A stretch of DNA of 64,000 nt from [Clostridium] fimetarium (GCF_900111235.1 NZ_FOJI01000002.1:372001-436000), one strand, 5' to 3'. Positions 45,967 through 54,940 are shown, counted from the stretch's first letter. Notes: a model not told the origin generated them from the sequence alone. Numbers and translations are program-made.

Positions 45967-47286
45967 ATGATAACTTCAATTATAAATGTAATAGTGATAA
46001 CCATGAATTCTGAAAATGAAGTATTTCCAGATGGATTTATTCAATTTAAAAATGACAAAATTACTTTGATTGGTGACCGAAAGGATTATGTAAAACCTGC
46101 AGAATGCGAAGAAATAGATGGCAAAAGAGGAATTCTGATGCCAGGAATGATTAATTTGCATTCTCATCTTGGAATGATTCCCTTTCGTGGATTACAGGAT
46201 GACTGTGTAGACAGATTGCGAAAATTCCTTTTACCAATGGAAAAAGCCGAGATGTCTCCAGAACTTGTATATGCGTCGACGAAATATGCGTTAAGTGAGA
46301 TGCTTTTAGGTGGAATCACGACTGTAATGGATATGTACTATTTTGAAAAAGAAACCGCGAGAGCAGCGCAGGATATGTCTATCAGGGCATTTCTTGGAGA
46401 GACAATTATAGATGAGGGTGCATGTGATTTTGAAAATCCTTATGAGAGTCTTGAATACGCGGAGGAATTTATTCAACAGTATCAAAACCATCCTCTAATC
46501 ACTCCTTGTATAGCACCCCATAGTACAACAACCTGTAGTGAAGATGTTTTATGTAAGGCACATGAATTGTCACGTAAATATAGCGTACCATTAACCATGC
46601 ATATCTCTGAAATGGATTATGAAATACAATATTTTATGGAAAAATATCAAATGTCCCCAATTGCATATATGAATCATCTGGGGATTGTTGATGATAGACT
46701 GGTTGCCGCACATTGCATTTATATGAATGACGGTGATTTTGCAATCATGAAGGGAAAAAATGCATCCGTTGCCCATTGTATTGGCTCTAATACGAAGGCT
46801 GCTAAGGGAATCGCTCCAGTTAAAGATATGATTGAACATGGAATTACAGTTGGCTTAGGAACTGATGGGCCAGCCAGCGGAAATACTTTGGATATCATCA
46901 CTCAGTTTAAATTATTTGCTGATTTTCACAAAAATATCAATCGAGACAGAAGTTTATTCCCAGCCAGTTCCATTGTGGCGATGGGAACCATAAATGGCGC
47001 AAAAGCGCTACATATAGACGAATATATAGGCTCATTGGAAGCTGGAAAGCAAGCAGATATTGTACTTTTGGAAACAGAGTCTGTGAATATGTTCCCAATT
47101 TATGATCCTTATTCAACCCTTGTCTATAGTGCCAATAGTTCTAATGTATCCATGGTATTTGTGGCTGGAAAATGTGTGGTAAAAGATAAAAAATTAAAAG
47201 AACATAATTTAAAGGATTTGAGAGAAGAGTTGATGAATCAGATGATGCAGCGGGAAAATAATTTGTTTCAAGAGCATCTGTTATAG
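45967..47286 (+). CDS. Amidohydrolase, nucleobase/nucleoside deaminase-like (ATZ/TRZ)
   Basis: Encodes 439 residues, a paralogue of the enzyme at 4220-5521. The metal site is visible as NLHSHLGM, the APHSTTTCSED block, TMHISEMDYE, AAHCIYMND and GLGTDGPASGNTLD. Family members deaminate guanine, cytosine, SAH/MTA or s-triazines. It lies 24 bp after ade, so it probably completes purine breakdown in this operon; guanine-type or SAH/MTA-type activity are both possible. Confidence 0.85.
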   Translation: MITSIINVIVITMNSENEVFPDGFIQFKNDKITLIGDRKDYVKPAECEEIDGKRGILMPGMINLHSHLGMIPFRGLQDDCVDRLRKFLLPMEKAEMSPELVYASTKYALSEMLLGGITTVMDMYYFEKETARAAQDMSIRAFLGETIIDEGACDFENPYESLEYAEEFIQQYQNHPLITPCIAPHSTTTCSEDVLCKAHELSRKYSVPLTMHISEMDYEIQYFMEKYQMSPIAYMNHLGIVDDRLVAAHCIYMNDGDFAIMKGKNASVAHCIGSNTKAAKGIAPVKDMIEHGITVGLGTDGPASGNTLDIITQFKLFADFHKNINRDRSLFPASSIVAMGTINGAKALHIDEYIGSLEAGKQADIVLLETESVNMFPIYDPYSTLVYSANSSNVSMVFVAGKCVVKDKKLKEHNLKDLREELMNQMMQRENNLFQEHLL

Positions 47287-47303
47287 TTCGTCTAATTCAA
47301 ATT

Positions 47304-47351
47304 GCCAGAGTAAGATGTTAGTTAAGAACTAACTCTTATTCTGGCTTTTCT
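47304..47351 (+). terminator. Terminator of the deaminase operon
   Basis: GCCAGAGTAAG (47304-47314) pairs with CTTATTCTGGC (to 47345), with the inner stem GTTAGTT-AAG-AACTAAC, then TTTTCTT. Confidence 0.88.
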
Positions 47352-47443
47352 TATTATTATAGATAAATTAAAGCTAAGTAAAATCGGTCATATTATAGCA
47401 CCCTATCTTATTGCATTAAAAGTAGTATATATTATCATCTTAA

Positions 47444-47617
47444 ATGAATTTAGAAGAATTTAAACATTGTATAAAACTGGATTCTAGATTATTATTGAAT
47501 AATAAATCAGATGTTAATTTATTCTATTTGCAATTGAATTATTATTATAACAGAGATGATTTCGATAGAGTTCTTTTTGAAAGCACAGCCGAGTTGCACA
47601 TTATATTTATACGGTGA
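47444..47617 (+). CDS. Possible small ORF in intergenic region (57 residues)
   Basis: An ATG-initiated frame, MNLEEFKHCIKLDSRLLL..., ends at TGA 47615. It has gene-like composition but no convincing ribosome site and no family I recognise. It may be a real small protein, a decayed gene fragment or chance. The rest of the 526-bp gap holds a terminator (47304) and, at 47653-47685, an AGGAGT site before a six-codon frame, MWIINH; nothing else is clear. Confidence 0.25.
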   Translation: MNLEEFKHCIKLDSRLLLNNKSDVNLFYLQLNYYYNRDDFDRVLFESTAELHIIFIR

Positions 47618-47812
47618 AGTAAGAAGAATAGAAAAATCGTATTTAGGAGTGTTGAATATGTGGATAATAAATCATTGAGGAATCTTAGTAATTGTGTATT
47701 TATTCAATGTCTGATATACTCCTAAAAGAGCAATATTTGAAGTCTTGCGCAAAATAATAAGTGCATGAGAATATTCTAACTATAATATAAAAAAAGATGA
47801 GGAAAATTCAAT

Positions 47813-49636
47813 ATGGGAACAGATTCAAAAGTTAATGTACAGCATCTTAAAAAAACTCCTTTAAAAAAAGGAAAGAAAAAGAAAAGAATTATAATCATCA
47901 TAAGTGTTTGTGTTTTATTCGCTATCATTGCGTGTTTTGCAGTATTTGGGGTACTTGTTTTAAATAGTGCAAAATCATTGAAAAAGCAGGCGGTGGAGGT
48001 AAAGAGCGATTTGCAGGTTTCTATGGATTGTATCAAAGCACAGGATTATGATGGGGCTCATACAGCGATTAATAATGCTGAAGAACTGTCAAGATCAATG
48101 CAGTCAGAATTAGATAAGTCCATTTGGAAAACCCTTTCTATTAATTCGAGTATGAAGAAGAATATTGCAGCAGTGAATGAATTACTGGATGTGTTACAGA
48201 CTGCATCTGAGGATGTGATCAAGCCCTTAATTACGCAGATGAGTGAATATCCTATATCTGATCTAAAAAATGAGAATGGGTTTAATGTTGGAACTTTGCT
48301 TTCTTATGTAGACTTTGCAGATGAAATGGATGGTAAGATTAGCAATCTGGCATCAAGAATTGATGAATTGCTTCCTAGAATGGATGGCATTCTTGGTCTC
48401 ATAGACAAAGAAGGAAAGTTCGCAAAATATAAGGATACGATGACAGGACTGAGTACGCAATATAACGAATTAAAAGAGTATTTACCTGTGTTTAAAACGA
48501 TATTGGGAAACGGGGAGAATCGTTTTTATCTCTTGGTTGCTCAAAATTCATCAGAAATTAGAGCTTTAGGAGGATTCCCTGGATCCATAGGAACGATTCA
48601 GATTCAGGATGGTTTCCTTAAAGTTGGAGATTTTCAGTCTGTTTACAAGGTATTACCTTATTATACGCCAACAACAGCTGGTGTGACTGAGACAGAAGTA
48701 GAACTATTTGACAATTGGATGAAATTACCAAGAGATGCAGGGTACGATCCTGACTTTTCTAGGGCGGCGTATATTTGGGCACTTTCATATGGGGATATGA
48801 ATCAGAAACATGTCGATGGGGTGGTTTCATTGGCTCCAACGATTATACAGGATATGTTGTCATTATGTGGAGAGGTTACATTATCTGATGGAACTGTGTT
48901 AAACGGAGATAATGCAACAAGAGTATTGCAGTACGACTTATATTTTAAGTATTTTTCAAAGGGTAAGTCTGATTCACAATCAAATGATATAGCCGACGCA
49001 TTATTTGCTGAGACGGCGAAGAAAACAATGGATTTATTTGAATCAAACTTTAATGTTAAAGAGGCTAAGAACTATTTCTCAATATTTTCAAAAGGAGCAA
49101 AGAATAGAAGTATTATGCTCTGGATGGCTGATGAACAGGAAGAAGCATTTTTGATCGAAAGCGGATGCTCAGGGGTATTAAATACAGGTAAAAATAATGC
49201 TGTGGCAGGCGTGTATTTTAGTTGCAATGACCCATCAAAGTTAGGCTGGTTCATTGATATTAATACAGAAGTTGGGGATGGAGTTATGAATGCTGATGGT
49301 ACATATACCTATGATGTAAAAGTTATTCTGAATAACACGATTAGCAGCGAAGAGTTATCTAAGGCAAGTGGATATATCTTAGGCAATTATAATGGAGCTA
49401 TGAAGGGATATGTGCACCTATTCGCACCTACGGGAGGTACAATCTCTAGTTTTGAATCGAGCAATAAAATGAATATATTGGATGCTAATTACCAAGGACT
49501 TCAGTTAGGATACTGCCTCAATTTGAAGATTTATCCAAATAACCCAGTTGAAATTACTTATAAGGTGACGACGGCAGTGGATGTGGTTGGTCCATTAACG
49601 ATAAGCGCAACTCCTACTTTACAGAATTATAGATAA
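47813..49636 (+). CDS. DUF4012 domain membrane protein
   Basis: Encodes 607 residues. A basic N-terminus (KKGKKKKR) and one membrane helix (about 28-52) precede a helical region (about 55-215) and a DUF4012 core (about 235-600) with FYLLVAQNSSEIRALGGFPG and SIGTIQIQDG. This domain occurs in surface-exposed proteins of Actinobacteria and Firmicutes whose function is not known. A methyltransferase gene follows at 49773. Confidence 0.85.
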   Translation: MGTDSKVNVQHLKKTPLKKGKKKKRIIIIISVCVLFAIIACFAVFGVLVLNSAKSLKKQAVEVKSDLQVSMDCIKAQDYDGAHTAINNAEELSRSMQSELDKSIWKTLSINSSMKKNIAAVNELLDVLQTASEDVIKPLITQMSEYPISDLKNENGFNVGTLLSYVDFADEMDGKISNLASRIDELLPRMDGILGLIDKEGKFAKYKDTMTGLSTQYNELKEYLPVFKTILGNGENRFYLLVAQNSSEIRALGGFPGSIGTIQIQDGFLKVGDFQSVYKVLPYYTPTTAGVTETEVELFDNWMKLPRDAGYDPDFSRAAYIWALSYGDMNQKHVDGVVSLAPTIIQDMLSLCGEVTLSDGTVLNGDNATRVLQYDLYFKYFSKGKSDSQSNDIADALFAETAKKTMDLFESNFNVKEAKNYFSIFSKGAKNRSIMLWMADEQEEAFLIESGCSGVLNTGKNNAVAGVYFSCNDPSKLGWFIDINTEVGDGVMNADGTYTYDVKVILNNTISSEELSKASGYILGNYNGAMKGYVHLFAPTGGTISSFESSNKMNILDANYQGLQLGYCLNLKIYPNNPVEITYKVTTAVDVVGPLTISATPTLQNYR

Positions 49637-49772
49637 AAATACGATCAGATGTATGCGTATCAGAGCCATTCAGTAAAATGGGTATTAGTAATCAATCAGC
49701 ATATCGGAAAATAGGATGTGTTGATGCAGTTGAAATCGGAATTATATATTTAGCGAGAGGGGGCTTAATATA

Positions 49773-50468
49773 GTGGAAAATCATTTGGAATTAGTAGCAA
49801 AATCTTACGATAAAGGCATTGATTTGGGTCGAAGAGGGATTGATTTATATAAAGAATTACCAGAGCATATTAGAAACAATCCAGGCTATCCTTTATTTCA
49901 AAAGATGCAAATGGACGGGATACTTTCAGATAGTGGGCGACAAGAAATTATAGATTATTTATCTCCTACTACAGATATGAATTTTATTGATCTTGGGTGC
50001 TGCCTAAATCTAATGTTTGGTGGATACAATAAATGGCCATCAACATATTATGGTGTTGATATTAGTAGCAAAACAATTCAACTACTTCATGAGTTTGTCG
50101 CAAAGAATAATTTGACAATTGGATCATTATATTGCGGTAGCATGCATGAAACACCTTTTGATACTAACTTTTTTGAAATAGGAGCATGTATTGGATCTCT
50201 CGAGTATTTTGAAAAAGACTTCGTTGAAAAAGCTATTACCGAAGTTTATCGAATTTTAAAGCCATATGCGAAATTTGTTCTTGATGTTCCAGACATTGGG
50301 AGCCCGGAGTGTGAAATTACGATGGTGATAGAGGAATATTTAGGTAGAACTGATAAATTTGATATGTCATGTTATGAATTTGAAGACATGTTAGAAGATT
50401 ACTTTGAAATAGAAATAAAAGAAAAAGTAGGACCTATGATTCAATATTTCTTGAGTTGTAAAAAATAA
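49773..50468 (+). CDS. Class I SAM-dependent methyltransferase
   Basis: Encodes 231 residues from GTG 49773 (GAGGGGG upstream). Motif I is weakly visible as MNFIDLGCCLNLMFGG, then YYGVDISSKTIQLLHEF, and the post-motif region IGACIGSLEYFEKDFVEKAI with VYRILKPYAKFVLDVPD. Motif I lacks the usual glycine triplet, so cofactor binding may be altered. The substrate is unknown. Confidence 0.75.
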   Translation: MENHLELVAKSYDKGIDLGRRGIDLYKELPEHIRNNPGYPLFQKMQMDGILSDSGRQEIIDYLSPTTDMNFIDLGCCLNLMFGGYNKWPSTYYGVDISSKTIQLLHEFVAKNNLTIGSLYCGSMHETPFDTNFFEIGACIGSLEYFEKDFVEKAITEVYRILKPYAKFVLDVPDIGSPECEITMVIEEYLGRTDKFDMSCYEFEDMLEDYFEIEIKEKVGPMIQYFLSCKK

Positions 50469-50480
50469 TAGAGTGGTTAC

Positions 50481-50612
50481 TTGAAATGAAGTCTATTATA
50501 TGTTAAACTATAGACAATTAAAGAATAAAACGACGGTTGCCATTATATTACTAATAGGCAAGAAATCGACTTTTTGGGTGGAGAGTCTCTAATTTAGAGA
50601 CCCTCCATTTTT
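50481..50612 (+). promoter_or_regulatory. Promoter and compact structured leader with terminator before the antiporter
   Basis: TTGAAA (50481-50486), 17 bp, TAAACT (50504-50509). The leader then forms a stem with CGA (50531-50533)/TCG (50566-50568) and TTGCC (50537-50541)/GGCAA (50557-50561) flanking an internal loop. A terminator follows: TGGAGAGTCTCTAA (from 50579) with TTAGAGACCCTCCA, then TTTTT. The pattern aptamer-terminator-ribosome site is riboswitch-like. The hairpin could instead simply end the methyltransferase transcript. Confidence 0.5.
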
Positions 50613-50649
50613 GGCGTCCAATTTATTAAAATTAAAGGAGATATAACAA

Positions 50650-51729
50650 ATGACTAATTTTCTAGGAAATTCAAATATTATAATTATATTGATTATACTC
50701 ATTGTTTCGCTATTCGTATTATCAAAATCAGCAGATATATTAGTTGATAATGCTGTGAAACTATCAAAAATCTGGGGATTACCAGAAATTATTATTGGAG
50801 CGACTATCGTTTCAGTAGGAACGACCCTTCCTGAGCTCTCGGCATCAGTTACTTCAGCATTACAGGGAAATGGGAGCTTTGCGTTGGGGAATGCAGTGGG
50901 ATCCATCATAACAAATACCAGTTTGATTATTGGAATTGGAGCTTTGTATGGTAAGATTCCAGTAGATAGAAAGTCATCGCAGAAATTAAGTATTCTAATC
51001 TTAGCGGTTTTTCTTCTGATTTTACCTACAATGCCATATAAAATCAATGGAAATGCTGGACTTATACCACAATGGATGGGATTTGTTTTCCTAATATTAA
51101 TTCCTGTTTATCTATTTTTTCTGGTTAATCAAGAAAATAAAGAGGGAAAAAAGAAGAGAAAATCTAAATTTATTTATGAAAAAGTGAATGAAAAAGCGGA
51201 TGAATTAGTAAATGAAAAAGTGAATGAAATAATAAAAGAAAAAGTACAAGAAAAAATGAAGAGTAATATTACAATCATCATTTTACAATTATTTTTTGCA
51301 GCTTTAATCATTGCATTAAGTGCATCAAGTTTGGTTGCGTCGGCACAAGTTTTGGCAGTAAGGATTGGAATCCCAGATGTTATAATTGCCTCAACTTTAG
51401 TTGCCTTTGGAACTAGTGTTCCTGAGTTAAGTACTTGTATTAGTGCAGCAAAAAGAAAACATGGTGGACTTGCTATAGGAAATATTATGGGCGCAAATGT
51501 TTTGAATATTATAATGGTAGTAGGAACAGCGGCTGCGCTTACACCAGGCGGAATAGAAGTATCGCAGGAGTTTTACAGCATAAACTTTATAGCATTAGGA
51601 ATTATAGTAGCAGTATTTGGTTATTTTGCATATAATAGTAAATTTGATGAAATAAGTAAAAAAGAAGGCATTTTTCTGATTTCGATTTATTTGTTATATT
51701 TAGGGGCCAATATAGTAAGTGCTTTTTAA
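50650..51729 (+). CDS. CaCA family sodium/calcium-type cation antiporter
   Basis: Encodes 359 residues with about ten membrane helices in two halves. Both alpha-repeat motifs are present: VSVGTTLPELSASVTSAL and VAFGTSVPELSTCISAAK, each followed by a GN(A/I)xG segment. The central cytosolic loop (about 160-205) is an unusual Lys/Glu/Asn-rich repeat, with repeated NEKVNE units. It exchanges Ca2+ or another divalent cation for Na+ or H+. AAAGGAG precedes ATG. Confidence 0.92.
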   Translation: MTNFLGNSNIIIILIILIVSLFVLSKSADILVDNAVKLSKIWGLPEIIIGATIVSVGTTLPELSASVTSALQGNGSFALGNAVGSIITNTSLIIGIGALYGKIPVDRKSSQKLSILILAVFLLILPTMPYKINGNAGLIPQWMGFVFLILIPVYLFFLVNQENKEGKKKRKSKFIYEKVNEKADELVNEKVNEIIKEKVQEKMKSNITIIILQLFFAALIIALSASSLVASAQVLAVRIGIPDVIIASTLVAFGTSVPELSTCISAAKRKHGGLAIGNIMGANVLNIIMVVGTAAALTPGGIEVSQEFYSINFIALGIIVAVFGYFAYNSKFDEISKKEGIFLISIYLLYLGANIVSAF

Positions 51730-51849
51730 TGCTCAGTGGAAAGCAACTTTTAGTTCTTTGCAGCAGGTAGTAAGTGGTTTTATTATTCGGTAATTAACAT
51801 ATTATAATGCTATATTATGGAAATAGAGTGCATAATAATTGAGGCGAGT

Positions 51850-51878
51850 TTGAATTTTCTAACTATTCGTGCTATAAT
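51850..51878 (+). promoter_or_regulatory. Promoter upstream of PRC-barrel gene
   Basis: TTGAAT (51850-51855), 17 bp, TATAAT (51873-51878). The gap 51730-52007 otherwise shows nothing clear. Confidence 0.65.
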
Positions 51879-52007
51879 ATAAACTATAGACATTATACAA
51901 GAAGGTCTAGTTAAAAGAAAATGGATATACTATTACAACAAAATGACAGAATCAGTCAACTGCCGATTGTTTGAATTCTACTGAACTAAAATAGAAGGAG
52001 TAATGAT

Positions 52008-52802
52008 ATGTTAATTAAAGCTAAAATAATAAATGATTATAAATTGAGCAGCCTTGATGGTGAAATAGGAAAAGTGAAAGATCTCTACTTTGAGGATCAA
52101 TACTGGACTATTCGATACCTGATTGCGAATACAGGAAATTGGTTAACTGGTAGACAAGTGTTACTCTCACCTAATTCGATAACATCTATTAATAAAGACG
52201 AGGAATGCATTAACGTTAATTTGACAAAAGACCAAATTGAAAACAGCCCAAATTTGGATAGTGATAAGCCGGTATCAAAACAATTTCAGGAAAATTTTTA
52301 TGGATATTTTGCATTGCCAATGTACGGAATGGGTATGGGAATGGAAATGGGAGGGGCTGGTGCAATACTACCTTTTATTCCAGCTGAAAATGATGAGGAA
52401 ATGTTAATTGCGGCAGCTAAAGAACGGGATGAATGGGATCCTCATTTACGTAGTGCCCATAATGTGAGTGGCTATAACATTCAAGGTATAGACGATACAA
52501 TTGGTCATTTAGAGGATTTCATTATCGATGATGAGACATGGGAGATACGTTATCTAGTAATTGACACACAGAATTGGTTACCTGGGAAAAAGATTTTACT
52601 TGCGCCACAATGGATAGAGAGCGTTAGTTGGGACGAGTCAAAATTATCCGTAAACTTTCTTTGTGAGGATATCAAACAGTCACCAGAGTACACCGAAGAG
52701 ACTATACTAAACAGAGACTTTGAGACCAGTCTGTATCAACATTATAATCGTGAGGGATACTGGACCACTGGATCAGATGTCAAGAATGATTTTATCAAGT
52801 AA
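52008..52802 (+). CDS. Protein with two PRC-barrel-like domains
   Basis: Encodes 264 residues. Two similar beta-barrel segments are visible: SSLDGEIGKVKDLYFEDQYW...IRYLIANTGNWLTGRQVLL (about 13-48) and DDTIGHLEDFIIDDETWEIR followed by YLVIDTQNWLPGKKILLAP (about 162-202). Between them is a Gly/Met-rich segment, MYGMGMGMEMGGAG. PRC-barrel proteins bind RNA or other proteins; the role of this soluble two-domain type is not known. Confidence 0.85.
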   Translation: MLIKAKIINDYKLSSLDGEIGKVKDLYFEDQYWTIRYLIANTGNWLTGRQVLLSPNSITSINKDEECINVNLTKDQIENSPNLDSDKPVSKQFQENFYGYFALPMYGMGMGMEMGGAGAILPFIPAENDEEMLIAAAKERDEWDPHLRSAHNVSGYNIQGIDDTIGHLEDFIIDDETWEIRYLVIDTQNWLPGKKILLAPQWIESVSWDESKLSVNFLCEDIKQSPEYTEETILNRDFETSLYQHYNREGYWTTGSDVKNDFIK

Positions 52803-52845
52803 AATATAAGACTAATAAGAAATATTTATATTGGGCAAAAGTGAG

Positions 52846-52976
52846 AAAAGGAATGCTGCTACGCATGTAGGTAATGACATATAGAAAGCTATAGCTATGA
52901 CATACCGATAACGTTCGACAAATTTAATAAAGCAACCTTTGGGGTGACACTCTCATTTTTGAGCGTCATCTCTTTT
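52846..52976 (+). promoter_or_regulatory. Structured leader with terminator before DUF2179/DUF5698 gene
   Basis: AAAAGG (52846-52851) can close on CCTTT (52936-52940). Inside are CTAC-GCAT-GTAG (52859-52870) and a hairpin GGTA (52870-52873)/TACC (52903-52906) with TATAG-AAAG-CTATA at its tip. ATGACA is repeated on both sides of the internal loop (52874-52879 and 52897-52902). The terminator GGTGACACTC...GAGCGTCATC, then TCTTTT, ends near 52976, about 70 nt before the start codon. Class not recognised. Confidence 0.55.
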
Positions 52977-53045
52977 GCGTAAATCAAGTGGAAGCAGACA
53001 GCTGGAAGCATAGAATTAAAATACACTGAATAGAAGGTAAATATA

Positions 53046-53579
53046 ATGGAATTTTTGCAGGGAAGTAGTATATGGATTTATTTATTTATATTTTTTGGCA
53101 AAATCTTAGAAGTTGCGGTTTCCACAATAAGACTTGTATTAATAAATCGTGGAGAAAGAATAAAAGGATCACTAATTGCCATTTTGGAAATGCTCCTTTG
53201 GTTATTTATAACAGGAACTGTATTAACAGGTTTTCAAAAAGATATTTTTAAGGTAATTATTTTTGCAATTGCTTTTGCCGTTGGAAATTATGTAGGATCA
53301 TGGATGGAAGATAGATTAGCGTTTGGGTTATGTTCTATTCAAGTAATAGTACCCGAGTGCAGCGGAAGCCAAGAACTTGCGGTTAAACTTAGAAAAAATA
53401 ACTTTGCAGTTACTACAATAAAAGGCAAGGGTAAAGATGGCCTACGTGATATTATGTTTCTACATATTAAGCGTAAACGTATTTCACAAGCGGTAGATAT
53501 CATTAAAACCAATCTAGAAAATGCTGTAATTGTTGTGAATGATTCAAAGATTATTCATGGTGGATTCTTAAGAAAATAA
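53046..53579 (+). CDS. DUF5698/DUF2179 membrane protein (UPF0316-like)
   Basis: Encodes 177 residues with about three N-terminal membrane helices (residues 10-95) containing EVAVSTIRLVLINRGERIKG. A C-terminal soluble DUF2179 domain (about 100-172) includes VTTIKGKGKDGLRDIMFLHI followed by KRKRIS. Proteins of this type are widespread in Firmicutes with no established function. The ribosome site is weak. A structured leader with terminator precedes it. Confidence 0.85.
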   Translation: MEFLQGSSIWIYLFIFFGKILEVAVSTIRLVLINRGERIKGSLIAILEMLLWLFITGTVLTGFQKDIFKVIIFAIAFAVGNYVGSWMEDRLAFGLCSIQVIVPECSGSQELAVKLRKNNFAVTTIKGKGKDGLRDIMFLHIKRKRISQAVDIIKTNLENAVIVVNDSKIIHGGFLRK

Positions 53580-53610
53580 ACTTGCTTTTCATTTATTTTA
53601 AAAGATGTAT

Positions 53611-53770
53611 AATACAAAAGATATATAATATAAAAGAATTAAAATGCAAAAAAATTAAGAAAAGAACTATATTACAAAAGGAACAATATACAAAAGAACT
53701 ATATAGAAAAGGGTTAAAGTTCAAAAGGAACTGCAATCAAAAGGAAATACAATTCAAATACGGAGGTGTG
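53611..53770 (+). repeat. Degenerate tandem repeat of about 16 bp upstream of fructose-bisphosphate aldolase
   Basis: About ten units of the type TACAAAAGGAACTATA recur with 14-16 bp spacing; the AAAAG core appears near 53615, 53631, 53661, 53675, 53691, 53706, 53722 and 53738. The array ends at the true ribosome site CGGAGG. Many units carry AAGGAA, a decoy-like Shine-Dalgarno core. TATAAT at 53608-53613 lies just before the array. Confidence 0.75.
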
Positions 53771-53773
53771 TTT

Positions 53774-54658
53774 ATGAATATGGTACAATTAGAAAGAATG
53801 AAAAATGATAAAGGTTTTATCGCTGCGCTAGATCAAAGTGGTGGTAGTACGCCTAAAGCACTTGGATTATACGGTATTGCGAAAGAAACGTATACGGATG
53901 AATCTGAGATGATACAATTAATGCATGAAATGAGATCAAGAATCATGGAAAGCCCAGCTTTTACAAAAGAAAGAATTCTTGCAGCTATCCTCTTTGAAAA
54001 AACCATGGATTTAAAAGTCGCAGGGAAATACAGTGCAGATTATCTTTGGGAAAACAAAGGGATTTTATCAATTCTTAAAGTGGATAAGGGCCTATTAGAT
54101 TTACAGGATGGCGTTCAGTTAATGAAGCCTATTCCTAAGCTTGATGAATTGCTAGTACGTGCAAAGGATCGCCATATCTTTGGAACTAAGATGCGTTCTG
54201 TAATTAAAGAAGCAAATGAAGTTGGAATTAAGGCAATTGTAGACCAACAGTTTGAAATTGGAGCAGTTATATCGGCAGCCGGTTTTATTCCAATTTTAGA
54301 ACCAGAAGTAGATATTCATACTCCAAATAAAGAAGTAGCAGAAGCAATTCTTAAAAAGGAACTTATAGAACATTTGAAAAATTTGGACCCAACCTATCAG
54401 GTAATGCTTAAAGTGACCATTCCAGATATAGATAATTTCTATGAAGAGCTTATGAATTATCCAAATGTAGTAAGAGTCGTTGCTCTCTCAGGAGGGTATC
54501 CAAGAGAAGAAGCGAATGAGAAATTGAAAAAAAATCATAATCTAATTGCAAGCTTTTCAAGGGCATTAACGGAAGGATTAAACGTAAACCAAAGTGATGA
54601 AGCGTTTAACCATATGTTAGATCAATCTATTCAATCGATTTATGAAGCCTCCATTTAA
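53774..54658 (+). CDS. fda: Fructose-bisphosphate aldolase class I
   Basis: Encodes 294 residues from ATG 53774, chosen for CGGAGG 7 nt upstream; the open frame further upstream is the repeat array. The N-terminal FIAALDQSGGSTPKAL and the lysine-containing MLKVTIPDIDNFYEEL and VVALSGGYPREEANEKL blocks match the short bacterial class I (Schiff-base) aldolases. It splits fructose 1,6-bisphosphate in glycolysis. A terminator follows. Confidence 0.92.
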   Translation: MNMVQLERMKNDKGFIAALDQSGGSTPKALGLYGIAKETYTDESEMIQLMHEMRSRIMESPAFTKERILAAILFEKTMDLKVAGKYSADYLWENKGILSILKVDKGLLDLQDGVQLMKPIPKLDELLVRAKDRHIFGTKMRSVIKEANEVGIKAIVDQQFEIGAVISAAGFIPILEPEVDIHTPNKEVAEAILKKELIEHLKNLDPTYQVMLKVTIPDIDNFYEELMNYPNVVRVVALSGGYPREEANEKLKKNHNLIASFSRALTEGLNVNQSDEAFNHMLDQSIQSIYEASI

Positions 54659-54732
54659 TAGAATTTAATAGAATTTTCCCGTATAATATATAATAGGAAT
54701 TTCACGAAAGAAAAAAATAAAATTAAAGAAAG

Positions 54733-54775
54733 TGGCTTCTATTAGATTATTGTTATCCCGAAAGGAGCCATTTTT
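54733..54775 (+). terminator. Terminator of fructose-bisphosphate aldolase gene
   Basis: TGGCTTCT (54733-54740) with AGGAGCCA (54763-54770), then TTTTT; the loop is long (22 nt). Confidence 0.65.
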
Positions 54776-54818
54776 AATTATTTACATTGAATCATTTATA
54801 CCCATCAGTAATTCCCAC

Positions 54819-54847
54819 TTGACTGAAAATCCATAATACTATATAAT
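54819..54847 (+). promoter_or_regulatory. tmRNA promoter
   Basis: TTGACT (54819-54824), 17 bp, TATAAT (54842-54847). It gives a precursor with about 85 nt of 5' leader to be removed by RNase P. Confidence 0.75.
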
Positions 54848-54940
54848 CTAGATACGTTAGAACTGTAAATTTTGTTAGTTAATTATATGTGTTTTGAATT
54901 ATTTATTATTTAGAATACAACCAATACATGATTACCCTTC

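Noticed and set aside
53582-53773. A 64-residue N-terminal extension of the aldolase
   Set aside because: The extension is encoded by the 16-bp repeats, and CGGAGG just before ATG 53774 marks the true start.
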